Positions 6,309-13,813 of a stretch of 25,704 bases of DNA are shown piece by piece. The translations under genes and the position numbers were made by a program. Location of the stretch: assembly GCA_016936695.1 (NCBI GenBank), contig JAFGXK010000208.1:1-25704 (forward strand). The letters run 5' to 3'. The stretch's first letter is position 1. Each line of letters begins with the position of its first letter. The DNA comes from Bacteroidales bacterium (GTDB lineage Bacteria; Bacteroidota; Bacteroidia; Bacteroidales; VadinHA17). The notes below the pieces were generated by a model. The model worked only from the letters and a program-made list of their open reading frames with translations, ran no database searches and had not been told where the DNA came from.

Positions 6309-7685
6309 ATGGAAAAAGACAAAAGCCCAAAGGGCACAAGAAAGGAGGGTATTGACCGTCGCAGTTTTATTTCGAGAACATCACTGGCAGCGATCGGAGC
6401 AATAGGCACGGCCGGACTTGTCACATCATGTTCCGGGAAACCAAAAAGGAAAGAGATCCAATTGCCGGCCTTTCTGACCCAGGCTCCTGATGGCAAGCCG
6501 ATAAAGGCAGGTCTGATAGGATGCGGAGGAAGAGGCACAGGTGCAGCTGTAAACTTCCTCGATGCGGGTCCCAACCTGCAGATTACAGCACTGGGAGATG
6601 TCTTTAAGGACAAGCTTGACCAGTGCAGAGAACAACTCAGGAAGTCAAAGCATGCCGTTGAAGTCGCTGATGAGAACTGTTTCCTTGGTTTTGACAGTTT
6701 TCAGAAGGTTATCGATTCAGGTGTCGATCTTGTACTGCTTTGCACTCCTCCTGCTTTCAGGCCCTATCATATTGAGGCAGCAGTGAATGCCGGAAAGCAT
6801 ATTTTCATGGAGAAGCCTGTTGCTGTCGATCCGGTTGGCGCCCGGAAAGTTCTTATTTCCGTGAAAAGAGCTCAGGAGAAGGGACTCTGCATGGTAAGCG
6901 GTACCATCCGCCGCGTTCAGAAGGATTTTTCCGAGACCTGGCGCAGGGTGGCAAGCGGGGAAATCGGCGACATAGTCAGCGCGCATATTATTCGCAATGG
7001 CGGCGGTTTGTGGGTGGTTCAGCGCCAGCCGGGGTGGACTGATATGGAATACATGCTTCGTAACTGGGCAAATTTCTGCTGGCTTTCCGGCGATCATATA
7101 GTTGAACAGTTCATTCACGAAATCGATGTTATGAACTGGTATATAGGGAAAAATCCCGTTAAGGCAATGGGCTGGGGAGGGCGGCAGAGAAGGGTTACCG
7201 GTGACCAGTACGATTTCTTCAGCGTCGAATACGTATACGACAACGGAATGCATACCCATTGCGCTGCCCGACAGATATCAGGATGCAGCAATCTTACCGA
7301 GCAGTTCATTGTTGGCACTGAGGGATTTGCCAATGCAAAAGGGATGATATATAACCTTAAGGGTGAGGAGATATGGAAATATCCGCATCCTGAGGAAGGT
7401 TCGACAGACGAGACATGGAAGGTCACCGATCCCTTTGTTCAGGAGCATATCAATCTTGTTACCGGGATCAGGACCGGAAATATTGTCAACGACGGAGAGG
7501 CACAGGTGAATTCCACCCTCATTACAATTATGGGAAGAATGTCGGCTTACACGGGCAAGGATGTCACCTGGGATGAGCTGATGAATTCCGATTTGTCGCT
7601 CGGACCAAAGGTATTCGAATTCGGCCCCGTGCCTGATATCCCTGAAGTGCCGCCAGTAATAGGCGTTCCGCCTAATCTGGGCTGA
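6309..7685 (+). CDS. Tat-exported lipoprotein Gfo/Idh/MocA oxidoreductase
   Basis: The 458-residue protein has a twin-arginine start (DRRSFISRTS, 16-25), a hydrophobic stretch and a lipobox ending in Cys41 (GLVTSC), so it should be a periplasm-facing lipoprotein folded with its cofactor before export. The Rossmann motif is GLIGCGGRG (68-76), the family lysine lies in MEKP (167-170), and HEIDVMNW (270-277) carries the conserved His/Asp. Such enzymes oxidise or reduce sugars with tightly bound NAD(P). With a TIM-barrel isomerase-like gene next to it, a glycoside or sugar 3-dehydrogenase is a reasonable inference, but the substrate is not shown. It sits 26 nt after GH172. Confidence 0.88.
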   Translation: MEKDKSPKGTRKEGIDRRSFISRTSLAAIGAIGTAGLVTSCSGKPKRKEIQLPAFLTQAPDGKPIKAGLIGCGGRGTGAAVNFLDAGPNLQITALGDVFKDKLDQCREQLRKSKHAVEVADENCFLGFDSFQKVIDSGVDLVLLCTPPAFRPYHIEAAVNAGKHIFMEKPVAVDPVGARKVLISVKRAQEKGLCMVSGTIRRVQKDFSETWRRVASGEIGDIVSAHIIRNGGGLWVVQRQPGWTDMEYMLRNWANFCWLSGDHIVEQFIHEIDVMNWYIGKNPVKAMGWGGRQRRVTGDQYDFFSVEYVYDNGMHTHCAARQISGCSNLTEQFIVGTEGFANAKGMIYNLKGEEIWKYPHPEEGSTDETWKVTDPFVQEHINLVTGIRTGNIVNDGEAQVNSTLITIMGRMSAYTGKDVTWDELMNSDLSLGPKVFEFGPVPDIPEVPPVIGVPPNLG

Positions 7686-7738
7686 AGCCCTGGATCTTGT
7701 TGAGAAAGTAATTGAACCTATCAGAAAAATCTGCAATA

Positions 7739-8635
7739 ATGAACAGAAGACAATTTACAAAGACCACCGTCCTTGCTTCTGCATTTATTTCGGCAGGGCC
7801 GTTGACGGAGTCCGGTTTGTTCGGGACCCCGGCTGCCAGGTCTCTGAAAAAAGGCATGATGTGGGGAGGCATCAGAGTGGGCAGCAGCATAACAGATAAG
7901 TTTGAAGCTGCATTGCAGGCCGGATTTGACGGGGTGGAGGTGGATAGTCACCTCGACAGGACTGAGGTACTGCAGGCAATGAAGAAGACCGGACTGATTG
8001 TGCCAAGTGTATGTAATTCACAACACTGGAAATTCCTGATGTCGAGTCCCGATCCTTCTGTCAGGGAACAAGGAGTTACCGCAATGAAGGTTGCCCTTGA
8101 AGATGCGGCAGCTTTCGGTGCCGATACGGTTCTTCTGGTGCCCGGACGGGTGACAGACAGTGTCAGCTATGATGAATGCTGGGACCGGTCGGTCAGGGAA
8201 ATAAGGAAGGTTGTTCCTCTGGCCGAACAGCTGAAGGTGAAGATCGCCATCGAGAATGTCTGGAACAGCTTTCTTCTCAGTCCTCTGGAAATGGCCCGTT
8301 ATATCGACCAGTTTCAGAGTGAGTTTGTGGGCGCCTATTTCGATTGCGGCAACATACTAGCTTATGGCTGGCCGGAACAGTGGATCAGGATACTTGGCAA
8401 AAGGATAGCCAAAATTCATATTAAGGAATACAGCCGTAAGCTTGCTGATGAGAAGGGCCGGTCGGCTGGATTCAATGTAAAGCTCCGTGAGGGGGATGTC
8501 AACTGGTCCGCCGTAATGAAGGCTATAGATGATACTGGTTACAACGGATGGACTACTATTGAGATGGGAGGAGGGGACACGCCTGAAGGGCTTAAGGATT
8601 TGTGCGACAGGCTTAAGCTGATACTGGAAAGCTGA
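7739..8635 (+). CDS. Exported TIM-barrel sugar isomerase/epimerase-like protein
   Basis: ATG 7739 is preferred over TTG 7712 because it starts a Tat-type signal (MNRRQFTKTTVLASAF). The 298-residue product is a xylose-isomerase-like TIM barrel (AP endonuclease 2 superfamily). Probable metal ligands are Glu172 (AIEN), Asp202 (YFDCGN), His227 (IHIKEY) and Glu275 (TIEMGG), the usual Glu-Asp-His-Glu set. Related proteins are sugar epimerases, isomerases and 3-keto-sugar hydratases or lyases. Its position 53 nt after an exported Gfo/Idh/MocA enzyme fits a dehydrogenase plus keto-sugar-processing pair. It is the last gene of the operon, followed by the repeats at 8649-8778. Confidence 0.85.
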   Translation: MNRRQFTKTTVLASAFISAGPLTESGLFGTPAARSLKKGMMWGGIRVGSSITDKFEAALQAGFDGVEVDSHLDRTEVLQAMKKTGLIVPSVCNSQHWKFLMSSPDPSVREQGVTAMKVALEDAAAFGADTVLLVPGRVTDSVSYDECWDRSVREIRKVVPLAEQLKVKIAIENVWNSFLLSPLEMARYIDQFQSEFVGAYFDCGNILAYGWPEQWIRILGKRIAKIHIKEYSRKLADEKGRSAGFNVKLREGDVNWSAVMKAIDDTGYNGWTTIEMGGGDTPEGLKDLCDRLKLILES

Positions 8636-8648
8636 GCCGGAAAATCAG

Positions 8649-8696
8649 GATTGTATCCAGCATTGCAACAGAATAATATTAGTGCATTCGTGGCTA
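8649..8696 (+). repeat. Intergenic direct repeat, copy 1
   Basis: This 48-nt unit starts GATTGTATC and ends ATTAGTGCATTCGTGGCTA. A second 48-nt copy begins 82 nt later (8731-8778) with the same first 9 and last 19 bases and a diverged centre. The last 17 bases before TA also pair with an inverted relative at 8706-8722. It lies between two convergent genes and does not look coding. Confidence 0.75.
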
Positions 8697-8722
8697 CTTT
8701 TTTTTGCCACTAATGCACGAAT
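8678..8722. terminator. Long imperfect hairpin between convergent genes
   Basis: Arm 8678-8694 (ATTAGTGCATTCGTGGC) pairs with 8706-8722 (GCCACTAATGCACGAAT) over 17 positions with two mismatches, around an 11-nt T-rich loop. It could act as a bidirectional transcript end for the isomerase-like gene (+) and the HAD gene (-), but no T-run follows the stem, so it is not a standard intrinsic terminator. It is built from the direct repeat and may be a small dispersed repeat element. Confidence 0.45.
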
Positions 8723-8730
8723 AAGAATAA

Positions 8731-8778
8731 GATTGTATCAGCGATTAAAACAAGGTAACATTAGTGCATTCGTGGCTA
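8731..8778 (+). repeat. Intergenic direct repeat, copy 2
   Basis: This second copy of the 48-nt unit (GATTGTATC ... ATTAGTGCATTCGTGGCTA) ends 5 nt before the stop-side end of the HAD gene at 8783. The outer blocks match copy 1 exactly and the central ~20 nt differ. Confidence 0.75.
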
Positions 8779-8782
8779 TCAG

Positions 8783-9472
8783 CTACTTCCACCGGCATAT
8801 TTTCCATTCTCTTTTAAAGGCTTCCTTTTCAAGCTGCCTGTCAGGGTTGACGCATACCGGATTTCCCACAATACTCAGGGCTGGCAGATCAGAAATGGAA
8901 TCGCCGTAATACCATGCATCGGCAGGAGAGCTGTTATTTTTTTCACAATACTCTCCGATCCTCCTGGCTTTTTCTTCTCCATAGCACAGGGCCCCCTCTG
9001 ACATTCCTGTGAGAATCCCTTCTGATGCTTCAAGCTCAGAACAGATCATATCTTCTATATCAAGGTGATGGGAGATTCTGCGGCATATCGGGCTTACCGA
9101 TGATGACAGCAAAACTGTCCGGACATTGTTCCGCCTGTGAAATCCGATTTCAGCGACAGCTTCTTTAAATACAGAAGGTAAAAGAGCTTCACTGACAACA
9201 TAGGAGCACAGATCCTCAAAGTCAGAAACCTTTATTCCTTTTACCCAAAGTATCATTTCATTCATTATACCGACGGGGTCTCTGAGGTTAAGCCGGTAAG
9301 CCGATGAGAGCCACAGAGCTTTCAGAATGTCTGATTTTTTCATCAGGCCCCGCCCATATGCACCAGTGACAAGAAGTCTTCCGCTTACAGCCCCGGTGAT
9401 GGTACGGTCTAGATCGAAGAATGCAATCCTTATTTGTTCAGGACTCTTTTTTTCTGAAGAAATGGTTCCCAT
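8783..9472 (-). CDS. HAD-IB (SerB-like) phosphatase
   Basis: The 229-residue protein has the full HAD motif set: motif I FFDLDRT (Asp20, Asp22), motif II LLSSS (around Ser123-125), Lys168 and motif IV YYGDSISD (Asp191, Asp195). The helical cap inserted after motif I places it in subfamily IB with phosphoserine phosphatase relatives. It starts 35 nt inside the upstream lipid-kinase gene, so it is probably translationally coupled; the next Met (residue 44) would remove motif I. HAD-IB domains are also known next to or fused with PlsC acyltransferases. In this neighbourhood a phospholipid-type phosphomonoester (lysophosphatidate, phosphatidate or PG phosphate) is a likelier substrate than phosphoserine. 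That is inference from context. Confidence 0.85.
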   Translation of the reverse strand: MGTISSEKKSPEQIRIAFFDLDRTITGAVSGRLLVTGAYGRGLMKKSDILKALWLSSAYRLNLRDPVGIMNEMILWVKGIKVSDFEDLCSYVVSEALLPSVFKEAVAEIGFHRRNNVRTVLLSSSVSPICRRISHHLDIEDMICSELEASEGILTGMSEGALCYGEEKARRIGEYCEKNNSSPADAWYYGDSISDLPALSIVGNPVCVNPDRQLEKEAFKREWKICRWK

Positions 9473-10376
9473 CAGGATTATATATGATATTCAGTGCTTC
9501 AGGTATGATTCTGACATCGAATCTGTCTGAGAAATTGAGTTCTCCGTCGACATGGAACGGGACCTTTCCGGGGAATTCAATCTTCAGGCTGTCGGTCTGA
9601 TAGTAAAACACCTTTTTGTCTTTGATGTGGTTCCCTTTTGGTACTTTCATGAACAACTTCAGCCTTTGGATCAGGTTGAGCCTTTTGATTGAGCAGACGT
9701 CTAGCAGCCCGTCATTGGCAAGAGCCCTGGGGGTAAGGAGGAATCCTCCTGCAAATCTTCGGCCCACCGATACAGTGTTTATAAAACAGTCGGTTTCGAT
9801 CCGGCCCGAACCATAGGTTACTGCCATCCTTTTTTCCCTGAAAAACAGGATGGTTTTGATTATATGCCACAGATACTTGTGTTTTCCTCCTTTTTTTACC
9901 ACTCCCGGTTCAGTATAATTTTCCGCGGCTACCTGAGCATCAAATCCGAGTCCCATACCGTTGAGGAATACCATTCCGTTAACTGATCCTGCGTCCATTG
10001 GGATGATGTGTTTCTTAAAAAAAACATCCCAGTCATCTTCCGACATCCGGTCATGAAATCCTGTGATCTGGATGAAATCATTGCCTGTGCCTGCAGGGAT
10101 CACTCCAAAAACAACATCTTGCCTGTTTATAAGGGGTCTTGCAACCTCATTGGCCGTACCGTCGCCTCCCACGCCAATAATGTTCCTACATCCCTTTTCG
10201 TAGTATTCTCCTGAGAGCTTCACTGCATGACCGCTTCTTTCGGTCTGAACGATTTCCCCGTCGATACCGTATTTTTTGATTTTTTCACTGATTATGGGAA
10301 TCATTGTCTTTCCGAAACCGTTGCCTGCTATTGGATTTACTATGAAAACCCATTTATCCTTTATTAATGATTCCAT
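9438..10376 (-). CDS. Diacylglycerol kinase-family lipid kinase (YegS/DgkB-like)
   Basis: The 312-residue protein is a soluble DAGK_cat-type kinase. It has the N-terminal phosphate-binding NPIAGNG (14-20), the signature VGGDGTANE (69-77) and GTGND (96-100), and a C-terminal HVDGE motif near residue 270. The family phosphorylates diacylglycerol or related lipids with ATP at the cytoplasmic membrane face. It lies between plsC (19-nt gap upstream) and the HAD phosphatase (35-nt overlap downstream), so it may recycle diacylglycerol to phosphatidate. The exact lipid is not fixed by sequence. Confidence 0.9.
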   Translation of the reverse strand: MESLIKDKWVFIVNPIAGNGFGKTMIPIISEKIKKYGIDGEIVQTERSGHAVKLSGEYYEKGCRNIIGVGGDGTANEVARPLINRQDVVFGVIPAGTGNDFIQITGFHDRMSEDDWDVFFKKHIIPMDAGSVNGMVFLNGMGLGFDAQVAAENYTEPGVVKKGGKHKYLWHIIKTILFFREKRMAVTYGSGRIETDCFINTVSVGRRFAGGFLLTPRALANDGLLDVCSIKRLNLIQRLKLFMKVPKGNHIKDKKVFYYQTDSLKIEFPGKVPFHVDGELNFSDRFDVRIIPEALNIIYNPDGNHFFRKKES

Positions 10377-10395
10377 AATGTCTTTTTATGAGATA

Positions 10396-11115
10396 CTAAT
10401 GGTTACAGTTATATGCAGATTCAATAATTCCTTTGATCCTTTTGATTATTTCATCGTCGGTCTTATCCTTCAATTCTTCCCCTGGAACGGGTTTGTGTAT
10501 GATTACTTCCAGTTTTGAGCCGAAATCTATAAAGAGCCTGTTTTTTGGCTTAAGGTTATAAAATCCGTTAAGGGTTATTGGCAATATATCGGAGTTTCCT
10601 GTTCTCATAAGATATATGAATCCCCTGAAGAAGGGATTTATTTTTCCGTCAAGTGTCCGGGTTCCTTCGGGAAACATGGCAACCGACTGATTTTTTGATC
10701 TGTCAATGAGCTGATCAAGCATATGACGGGTGTTCCGGATTGTAGGTTCCCTGAACGGGACATAACCGATCAGTCTGAGGAAGCCCCCGAAGACCGGCAC
10801 TTTAAGTAATCGCTCATGTCCGAACCATGCAACCTGAGGGTAAAACGACGTAATGGCAACAATGTCGAAAAGGCTGGCATGATTGGCCACGAGGATGTAC
10901 CTGTTGTTTTTGTCAAGGTAGTTCTTGCCCTTTATTGTCAGCTTTTTCCCCATGATTGCAAATACTGATTTGGCCCATATCATGGTAAGGAATTGTACAG
11001 CTCTCTTTGCCTTGAATGTAGTGAGAATAAATACGACGACAACACCAACCGCGGTATAGCAGTAGAGGACTGCAAACACTGGGAAAGATAAAAAGGCATT
11101 AATACCAGATCTCAT
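10396..11115 (-). CDS. plsC: 1-acyl-sn-glycerol-3-phosphate acyltransferase
   Basis: The 239-residue protein has an N-terminal membrane helix (about 8-33) and the four PlsC blocks: NHASLFD (78-84, catalytic His79/Asp84), GYVPFRE (117-123), MFPEGTR (147-153) and a following ILPITLNG segment. It transfers an acyl chain to lysophosphatidate to make phosphatidate at the inner membrane. It heads a minus-strand run of three lipid genes. Bacteroidota often carry several PlsC homologues, so it may not be the only one. Confidence 0.92.
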   Translation of the reverse strand: MRSGINAFLSFPVFAVLYCYTAVGVVVVFILTTFKAKRAVQFLTMIWAKSVFAIMGKKLTIKGKNYLDKNNRYILVANHASLFDIVAITSFYPQVAWFGHERLLKVPVFGGFLRLIGYVPFREPTIRNTRHMLDQLIDRSKNQSVAMFPEGTRTLDGKINPFFRGFIYLMRTGNSDILPITLNGFYNLKPKNRLFIDFGSKLEVIIHKPVPGEELKDKTDDEIIKRIKGIIESAYNCNH

Positions 11116-11171
11116 CCGGGAAACGTAAAATTCGCGGGGATTAAAATAAGTTAAAATCCAATATAAAATGT

Positions 11172-11195
11172 AAACCGATAAGTTTTTAACGGTTT
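11172..11195 (-). terminator. Weak hairpin terminator after the beta-propeller gene
   Basis: AAACCG (11172-11177) and CGGTTT (11190-11195) pair into a 6-bp stem with a 12-nt loop. On the minus strand it lies just after the propeller gene's stop and is followed by ACATTTTAT. It separates that gene from the lipid operon downstream. Confidence 0.35.
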
Positions 11196-11199
11196 TCGT

Positions 11200-12726
11200 T
11201 TAAATTCCCGAGTTGCTTACAAATGCAATCTGCTTACTGTCAGGCGACCATGATGGAACGTTTATGGTTCCCTGTCCGCCGTAGAGGTAGGCAATCACCC
11301 TGGGCTCACCGCCTTCTGCAGGCATAAGCCTCAGCAGGACTCTCTTGTAAGAAGGATGGCTGTTCTTTTCAATATCCGGAGGGAATGAAATGAAAGCTAT
11401 CCATTTTCCGTCGGGTGAAATATGGGGGAACCAGTTTTTGTAGTCATCGAAGGTAAGCTGTTCCCTTCCGGTTCCGTCGGCATTCATGCGCCATAACTGC
11501 ATGTTTCCCGTATGGCTGCCGTTGTAGTAAATATATTTACCGTCGGGCGAATATTCGCAGCCATCAACGTGTTCGCCTTCAGGAATATCGGTAAGGGCCA
11601 CTTCCTTTCCCCCCTTTATCGAGTTGCGGTAAATATTATAAACGGGTATACCCCTTCTTTGGGCGACATAAATCACTTCCTTGTTGTTGGGATGCCAGCC
11701 GTGCCAGTATGAGGGTGTTTCGGGGGTAACAAGTTTTGGTTCTCCTCCTTTCAGTTTAACAACGTACACTGCCGAACCTCTTCCTGCCGCGTCATCCTTT
11801 GAGCTGCTTATCGCAAGCAGTTTGCCGTTGAAGGATATTCCGTGGTCGTTATTGTTTCTTGTAACTGTGCCTGTGTTCAGCTGACTTATAGCCCCTCCCG
11901 TTACAGGAATTTTGTACAATAGTCCGTCCATGTTGAACAACAGTTGTTTGCCGTCAGGCATCCAGTTTGGAGCTTCAAACCTTCCCTGTTTTTCGTGGAT
12001 CACCATTCTTTTTCCGTCGAAGACATTCATTGTTTCAAGACGGCATCCCACAGCTCCGTCCCTGGAGGCATTGTAATTGTCTCCGACAGGCTTGTCTATC
12101 CTGACATTCCAGATGGTGGCCTGTTCAGCCACCTCCGGATTATGAGAGCAGATGAATAATCCGGCAAGCACCTTATCAGGCATATTTGTCATTTCGTAGG
12201 AGCCGATATTCTCGAAAGGTGATCCGGCAACTGCCGCCCTCATGAAAATAATTTTTCCTGTCCTTTCGAGCTGGATTATTTCATATCCTGAGCCCTTAGC
12301 AAACAATTCATCCTCAGGGTCTTTCATTTCAGCACCCTTGAAATCGCGCCATTGCATAACAGTAAGACCATCTCCATGCATCACAGCAGAGATGTGGGGA
12401 GAATCCTCGTCCTCAGAAGCCCTTATCATCCAGCCGGTTTTTCTGTGGGGATCTGTTCCCTGGCCTTCAAAGCGGAAATTGGCAGTGAGGATGAAATCAC
12501 CCTCTATCTGGTTGCTAACATAGCGGAACTCATCCCTTTCAAACCATATGTTATAGCCTGATCCTTTAAGCGAATAGGACTGATCATCAGGGTTATAAGA
12601 GGCTGAGCCTTTTATTGCGGGATTACCGATGTCGGCATTTCCCTGAAATATTCCTGTGGCGGCAGTCTGGGCAACGGCAGTTCCCGACAGCAGCAGGCAG
12701 ATCAATAGAGATATAGTTTTCATCAT
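11200..12726 (-). CDS. Exported lectin-like plus TolB-type beta-propeller protein
   Basis: The 508-residue protein has a signal peptide (MMKTISLLICLLLSGTAVAQ). Residues about 25-215 form a concanavalin-like sandwich resembling DUF1349-type domains (GDFILTANFRFEGQG, KTGWMIRAS, WRDFKGAEM). Residues about 245-505 carry repeated PD40/WD40-like blades (WMPDGK, YSPDGKYIYY, ISPDGKWIAF, WSPDSKQIAF), as in the TolB propeller. Such proteins are sometimes labelled TolR or TolB transport proteins, but there is no Tol system here. A glycan-binding or periplasmic recognition role is more likely. The start could be either of the two adjacent ATGs. It is transcribed alone. Confidence 0.8.
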   Translation of the reverse strand: MMKTISLLICLLLSGTAVAQTAATGIFQGNADIGNPAIKGSASYNPDDQSYSLKGSGYNIWFERDEFRYVSNQIEGDFILTANFRFEGQGTDPHRKTGWMIRASEDEDSPHISAVMHGDGLTVMQWRDFKGAEMKDPEDELFAKGSGYEIIQLERTGKIIFMRAAVAGSPFENIGSYEMTNMPDKVLAGLFICSHNPEVAEQATIWNVRIDKPVGDNYNASRDGAVGCRLETMNVFDGKRMVIHEKQGRFEAPNWMPDGKQLLFNMDGLLYKIPVTGGAISQLNTGTVTRNNNDHGISFNGKLLAISSSKDDAAGRGSAVYVVKLKGGEPKLVTPETPSYWHGWHPNNKEVIYVAQRRGIPVYNIYRNSIKGGKEVALTDIPEGEHVDGCEYSPDGKYIYYNGSHTGNMQLWRMNADGTGREQLTFDDYKNWFPHISPDGKWIAFISFPPDIEKNSHPSYKRVLLRLMPAEGGEPRVIAYLYGGQGTINVPSWSPDSKQIAFVSNSGI

Positions 12727-12784
12727 TATATAATTTTGATATTAATTTTAATGGTATGATGCCTTCCTGTCGTCAGACAGGGAA

Positions 12785-12839
12785 CCTCCATGTAAGTGAT
12801 TATTATATTATTTTGTTCGTGTATGCTAACACATGGAGG
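12785..12839. repeat. Perfect 9-bp inverted repeat with a 37-nt AT-rich spacer
   Basis: CCTCCATGT (12785-12793) and ACATGGAGG (12831-12839) are exact reverse complements, separated by a strongly AT-rich spacer. A 4-nt-loop hairpin (12766-12781) lies immediately beside it on the propeller-gene side. The arrangement fits paired operator half-sites or an RNA stem in the propeller gene's upstream region; neither is shown. Confidence 0.5.
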
Positions 12840-13033
12840 ATTCATGTCAGTGGGTTTTTGGAAAGTACAAGATAAGAAATTTGGGTTAAACTTTGCATAT
12901 GAAGAAAATCTCAGCTGATTGACGGGCTTCTCACCATGAAAGTCAGGAGATGTTACAAAATGAATCCGGTAAGTAGATAAATGTTATGCCAGCAGGGTAC
13001 TTCAAAGTAAAAAATTCTTAATTAAAATAATAT

Positions 13034-13047
13034 TGCAATCGGTTGCA
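13034..13047. promoter_or_regulatory. LacI/GalR-family operator-like palindrome
   Basis: TGCAATCGGTTGCA matches the LacI-family operator pattern TGNAANCGNTTNCA at every fixed position. It overlaps the -33 TTG (13043-13045) of the promoter for the one-carbon cluster, the placement expected for a repressor site. No LacI-family gene lies in the window, so the regulator and effector are unknown. Confidence 0.6.
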
Positions 13048-13073
13048 TGAACAAATTTTAATAATTACTTTTG
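13043..13073 (+). promoter_or_regulatory. Consensus Bacteroidota promoter of the one-carbon cluster
   Basis: TTG at 13043-13045, a 20-nt spacer and TACTTTTG at 13066-13073 match the Bacteroidota consensus (TTG, 19-21 nt, TAnnTTTG) exactly. Transcription would start near 13080, giving a leader of about 60 nt before ATG 13143. Confidence 0.7.
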
Positions 13074-13142
13074 ATTTTATTATTTTCGTGCTTTAATTGA
13101 CTTAAAGGTTATCAGAACGAAATTTCACCAATCATTTGTGTT

Positions 13143-13811
13143 ATGGATGATATACTGGCCCGGATCGCACTGTGTGTTGAGTCAGGCAAAACGGACAAGG
13201 CTTCGCCTTACCCTCCTGGAATGAAGGGGCAGGATGGAGCGGATGAGATTACAAAACTGGCGATTGAAGAAGGATTGGGTCCTGCCAGGATACTTGATGA
13301 AGCGCTTATTCCTGCCATGGCTGCTGTTGGTGAGAGATACAGCCGGAAGGAGATCTATGTTCCCCAGATGTTGATGGCAGCAAAGGCGATGAACAGCTCC
13401 ATGAAGCATCTGAAGCCTTTCTTTACGTCGGGCGAGACCAAACGGAAGGGTAAATTCATTATAGGTACCGTCTCGGGCGACTTGCACGACATTGGAAAGA
13501 ACCTGGTTGCCATGATGATCGAGGGAGGCGGATGGGAGATAATCGACCTTGGTGTCGATGTCAGCGCCGATAAGTTTCTGAAGGCGATTGAGGCTAATCC
13601 GGGTGCTTTTGTCGGGCTTTCGGCCCTTCTCACCACTACCATGGAGAATATGAAAAAAACCGTCGCAGTGTTGAAGGAGAAGCATCCCGGGATGAAGATA
13701 CTTGTTGGCGGTGCTCCGGTAACGCGTGAGTACTGCGAAAAAATCGGTGCCGATTTCTATTCCCCCGATCCCCAGGGTGCAGTAAATTATCTGAAACAGT
13801 TTGCAGTTTAA
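13143..13811 (+). CDS. Corrinoid (B12-binding) methyl-carrier protein
   Basis: The 222-residue protein has an N-terminal helical B12-binding cap (about 1-95) and a Rossmann-like cobalamin domain. The signature is complete: DLHDIG with Asp113, His115 and Gly118, then SALL (160-163) and GGAP (189-192). His115 is the expected lower cobalt ligand. This is the MtbC/MtmC/MetH-core type of methyl carrier, receiving a methyl group on Co(I) and passing it to an acceptor. It is the first gene of a four-gene cluster, with a 2-nt gap to the methyltransferase, so the two almost certainly work together. The promoter and a LacI-type site lie upstream. Confidence 0.93.
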   Translation: MDDILARIALCVESGKTDKASPYPPGMKGQDGADEITKLAIEEGLGPARILDEALIPAMAAVGERYSRKEIYVPQMLMAAKAMNSSMKHLKPFFTSGETKRKGKFIIGTVSGDLHDIGKNLVAMMIEGGGWEIIDLGVDVSADKFLKAIEANPGAFVGLSALLTTTMENMKKTVAVLKEKHPGMKILVGGAPVTREYCEKIGADFYSPDPQGAVNYLKQFAV

Positions 13812-13813
13812 TC

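Larger units (their letters stand above)
12727..13142. other. Divergent intergenic region with dyads and a promoter
   Basis: This 416-nt gap between the propeller gene (-) and the one-carbon cluster (+) has no convincing gene. It holds a 6-bp perfect hairpin CCTGTC/GACAGG (12766-12781), a 9-bp inverted repeat (12785-12839), and the LacI-type operator with promoter (13034-13073). A 24-codon ORF at 12844 was judged unlikely. No cobalamin riboswitch core was recognised, although the following genes use a corrinoid. Confidence 0.6.

Noticed and set aside
6717..7259. Minus-strand 180-codon open frame
   Set aside because: It lies entirely opposite the Gfo/Idh/MocA gene at 6309-7685, which has strong family motifs; no independent support.
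12844..12918. 24-codon ORF after GGAGG with 4-nt spacing
   Set aside because: The GGAGG is part of an inverted repeat, Bacteroidota rarely use Shine-Dalgarno sites, and the peptide shows no features.
12840..13142. Cobalamin riboswitch upstream of the corrinoid gene
   Set aside because: No B12-box core or conserved helices were recognised on the plus strand; a covariance search would be decisive.
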